Source: Christensenella sp. UBA7868 (GTDB lineage: Bacteria; Bacillota; Clostridia; Christensenellales; UBA1242). From it: a DNA stretch of 5,901 nt. Shown one piece after another: positions 4,601 through 5,901 of the stretch. The stretch spans positions 1,168 to 7,068 of the forward strand of contig DLSG01000008.1 of assembly GCA_002501285.1 (NCBI GenBank), written 5' to 3'. Both the position numbers and the translations under genes were made by a program. Position 1 is the stretch's first letter. Each line of letters opens with the position of its first letter. The notes beneath the pieces were generated by a model, which was not told the DNA's origin, ran no database searches, and saw nothing but the letters and a program-made list of their open reading frames with translations.

Positions 4601-5578
4601 TTAAAAGTTTAAAGATAAATTTGAAATATTTTCTATTTTAGCTTCGTCTCGATTTAAAAATCGTCTGTCTTTTCCGTTGTCCCACAAAGCAAATTTTAAA
4701 TTTAATTCGTGCATATAGTTTAAAAGAGTGTTTAAGTATTCAAAATTTTCAGCAAATTCCTTTTTAACACCAATTTCACCAACAAACACTGGAATATTTC
4801 TTGATAGCAAAATATTTTTTAGGTGTTTAAAAATTTCGATATAATCTTCTTTAAGATTGCTTTTGCCGTAGTAGTGGACATCAACTATAACTTTATCGTC
4901 AAAATCAAATTCAAAATTTTTAAGGGCGTATTTGTGAATTTGAGCCCCGTAAGGAGGAATCATTAAACATCTTTTTTTATTTTCCCCGCCAGAATTTCTA
5001 ACTGCCTTTACAAATAAACTATTTAATTCATTAACTCTTTTATATCCAAACTCGTCACCAAGCCAATTTTCTTTTTCATTAATTAAAATGGGTTCGTTTA
5101 ATCCTTCAAAAATCAAGTTGCAATTAAAATTTTTAAAGTTGTCGCAAATTTGTTCCCAAATTTGAACAAATTCTTTTTTAACTTCTTCAAAGTCTTGATT
5201 TGAGGTGTTAATTGAAAGCCAATTTTTGTCGTCGTGGTGCATATCTAAAATTATAATAAAATCTAATTTTAAAGCGTAATTTATAATCTCTTTAAGTTTT
5301 TCAAAAATCTCGCCATTTATAATATAGTTTTCATTTTCAAAATTTACAAAATTACACCAAGTAACAGGAATTCGCACGCAATTAATTCCGTTTGATTTTA
5401 ATTCGTCAAAACATTTTAAGTTAAAAATAGGGTTGTGCCATAAATTTACTACATCGCAAACATTTCTATTTCCACTCATTCTAATTTTTATGTCTTTTTT
5501 ATTGCAATCTAAATAATTCCCTAAATTCCAGCCTAGTATTATTTTATTTAAAATTTCTTTTGCGGTTAAATCTTTCAT
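4601..5578 (-). CDS. Glycoside hydrolase family 5 (cellulase-like), cytoplasmic, 325 aa
   Basis: A full-length (beta/alpha)8-barrel GH5 retaining glycosidase. GWNLGNYLD (16-24) is the family's first strand. VRIPVTW (68-74) follows with conserved R69, then LDMHHDD (111-117), FEGLNEP (157-163) with acid/base E162, VDVHYYG (232-238) with H235 and Y236, PVFVGEIG (263-270) with nucleophile E268, and FALWDNG (296-302) with W299. All catalytic residues are present. The motifs are closest to GH5 endoglucanase-type subfamilies, but beta-glucan, mannan or xyloglucan specificity cannot be read from sequence. There is no signal peptide, binding module or anchor, so it should act in the cytoplasm on imported oligosaccharides. 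The start is fixed: GWNLGN begins at residue 16, an in-frame TAA lies two codons upstream, and the next Met is residue 34. No Shine-Dalgarno precedes the ATG. Confidence 0.93.
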   Translation of the reverse strand: MKDLTAKEILNKIILGWNLGNYLDCNKKDIKIRMSGNRNVCDVVNLWHNPIFNLKCFDELKSNGINCVRIPVTWCNFVNFENENYIINGEIFEKLKEIINYALKLDFIIILDMHHDDKNWLSINTSNQDFEEVKKEFVQIWEQICDNFKNFNCNLIFEGLNEPILINEKENWLGDEFGYKRVNELNSLFVKAVRNSGGENKKRCLMIPPYGAQIHKYALKNFEFDFDDKVIVDVHYYGKSNLKEDYIEIFKHLKNILLSRNIPVFVGEIGVKKEFAENFEYLNTLLNYMHELNLKFALWDNGKDRRFLNRDEAKIENISNLSLNF

Positions 5579-5584
5579 AATTTA

Positions 5585-5612
5585 ATTATATTTAATTTTG
5601 CTTTAAATTCAA
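5585..5612 (-). promoter_or_regulatory. Promoter of the GH5 gene, leaderless geometry
   Basis: On the minus strand TTGAAT (5607-5612), a 16-bp spacer and a perfect TATAAT (5585-5590). The A of the ATG at 5578 lies 7 bases past the -10, exactly as at the FRG gene, so the mRNA should begin at or within a base of the start codon. The bases in between (TAAATT) hold no Shine-Dalgarno. Confidence 0.7.
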
Positions 5613-5635
5613 ACAATTTTTGAACAAAACAAAAT

Positions 5636-5662
5636 AAAAAACCAACCCCAAAAGGTTGGTTT
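5636..5662 (-). terminator. Strong terminator of the small membrane protein gene
   Basis: AAACCAACC pairs with GGTTGGTTT (9 bp, arms 5639-5647 and 5654-5662) around a 6-nt loop. It is followed on the minus strand by a T run from the A-tract at 5636-5641. It lies 16 bases past the stop codon of the small membrane protein gene and isolates the GH5 unit from it. Confidence 0.9.
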
Positions 5663-5677
5663 ATGTAAAAATTGTTT

Positions 5678-5896
5678 TTATTTTTTTACGCCAAATACGC
5701 TAACAACAAAATCACCAAGTCCTAAAACTAATGTTAAAATAAGACCAAGCCAACCAGCGTAACTGCCAGCGCTAAAATAAGAACCAAAACCGCCTGCACT
5801 GCAAGAAGATGGGATAACAATAATGTTTACAATTGTCATAACCAAAACAGCAAAGGCAAGGCAAACTGTGCCAAAACTTGCAATTTTGCTGGCCAT
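5678..5896 (-). CDS. Small membrane protein, possibly incomplete at the window edge, at least 72 aa
   Basis: Two hydrophobic segments are clear: about 9-29 (VCLAFAVLVMTIVNIIVIP) and about 46-70 (AGWLGLILTLVLGLGDFVV). They are joined by a Gly/Ser-rich loop with a Cys (SSCSAGGFGSYFSAGSYAG), and a KK end follows. It would sit in the cytoplasmic membrane as a hairpin. I recognise no family and assign no function. The window ends 5 bases upstream of the ATG with the frame still open, so the start and ribosome binding site cannot be judged and the protein may be longer at its N terminus. A strong terminator follows, supporting a real expressed gene. Confidence 0.65.
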   Translation of the reverse strand: MASKIASFGTVCLAFAVLVMTIVNIIVIPSSCSAGGFGSYFSAGSYAGWLGLILTLVLGLGDFVVSVFGVKK

Positions 5897-5901
5897 TGAG
5901 C

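Noticed and set aside
1013..5896. Mollicutes-type genetic code with TGA as tryptophan
   Set aside because: Trp codons in the genes are TGG, no gene needs read-through of an in-frame TGA, and stops are TAA or TAG in positions that fit the protein families.

Overview
The window is very AT-rich and looks like the chromosome of an uncultured low-GC Gram-positive-type bacterium of the gut Clostridia/Bacilli kind. That is an inference from the base composition, the AAGGAG-type ribosome binding sites, sigma-70/SigA-like TTGACA/TATAAT promoters, a tRNA gene with an encoded CCA end, and rho-independent terminators. The standard code applies: Trp is TGG and the visible stops are TAA or TAG. No species can be named.

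Left part (1-1000): a tRNA-Ser(GCU) gene on the minus strand with its own promoter and terminator. A gene-free stretch of about 770 bases follows. It holds three diverged copies of a roughly 120-150 bp unit (about 359-785) and then featureless AT-rich DNA.

Middle (1001-3450): two plus-strand genes, each with its own promoter sharing the block TATGATATAAT. The first encodes a 489-residue FRG-domain protein and appears to be leaderless. The second encodes a 170-residue protein of unknown function, possibly nucleic-acid binding. The pair looks like an accessory insert of possible defence or stress type. It ends at one bidirectional and one plus-strand terminator, with a faint trace of the upstream repeat just after the second gene.

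Right part (3450-5901): three minus-strand transcription units. A class I SAM-dependent methyltransferase is preceded by a leader of about 180 nt. This leader holds a 5'-terminal hairpin, two overlapping tiny ORFs, an intrinsic terminator whose 5' arm and loop contain the end of the second tiny ORF, and an extra consensus Shine-Dalgarno inside a second hairpin loop. That layout resembles the ribosome-mediated attenuation known for antibiotic-resistance genes. Next comes a complete cytoplasmic GH5 glycosidase, also apparently leaderless, and then a small two-helix membrane protein at the window edge with a strong terminator.

The best candidates for something undescribed are the attenuation leader in front of the methyltransferase, the leaderless genes with identical -10-to-AUG spacing, and the repeat cluster beside the FRG gene pair.
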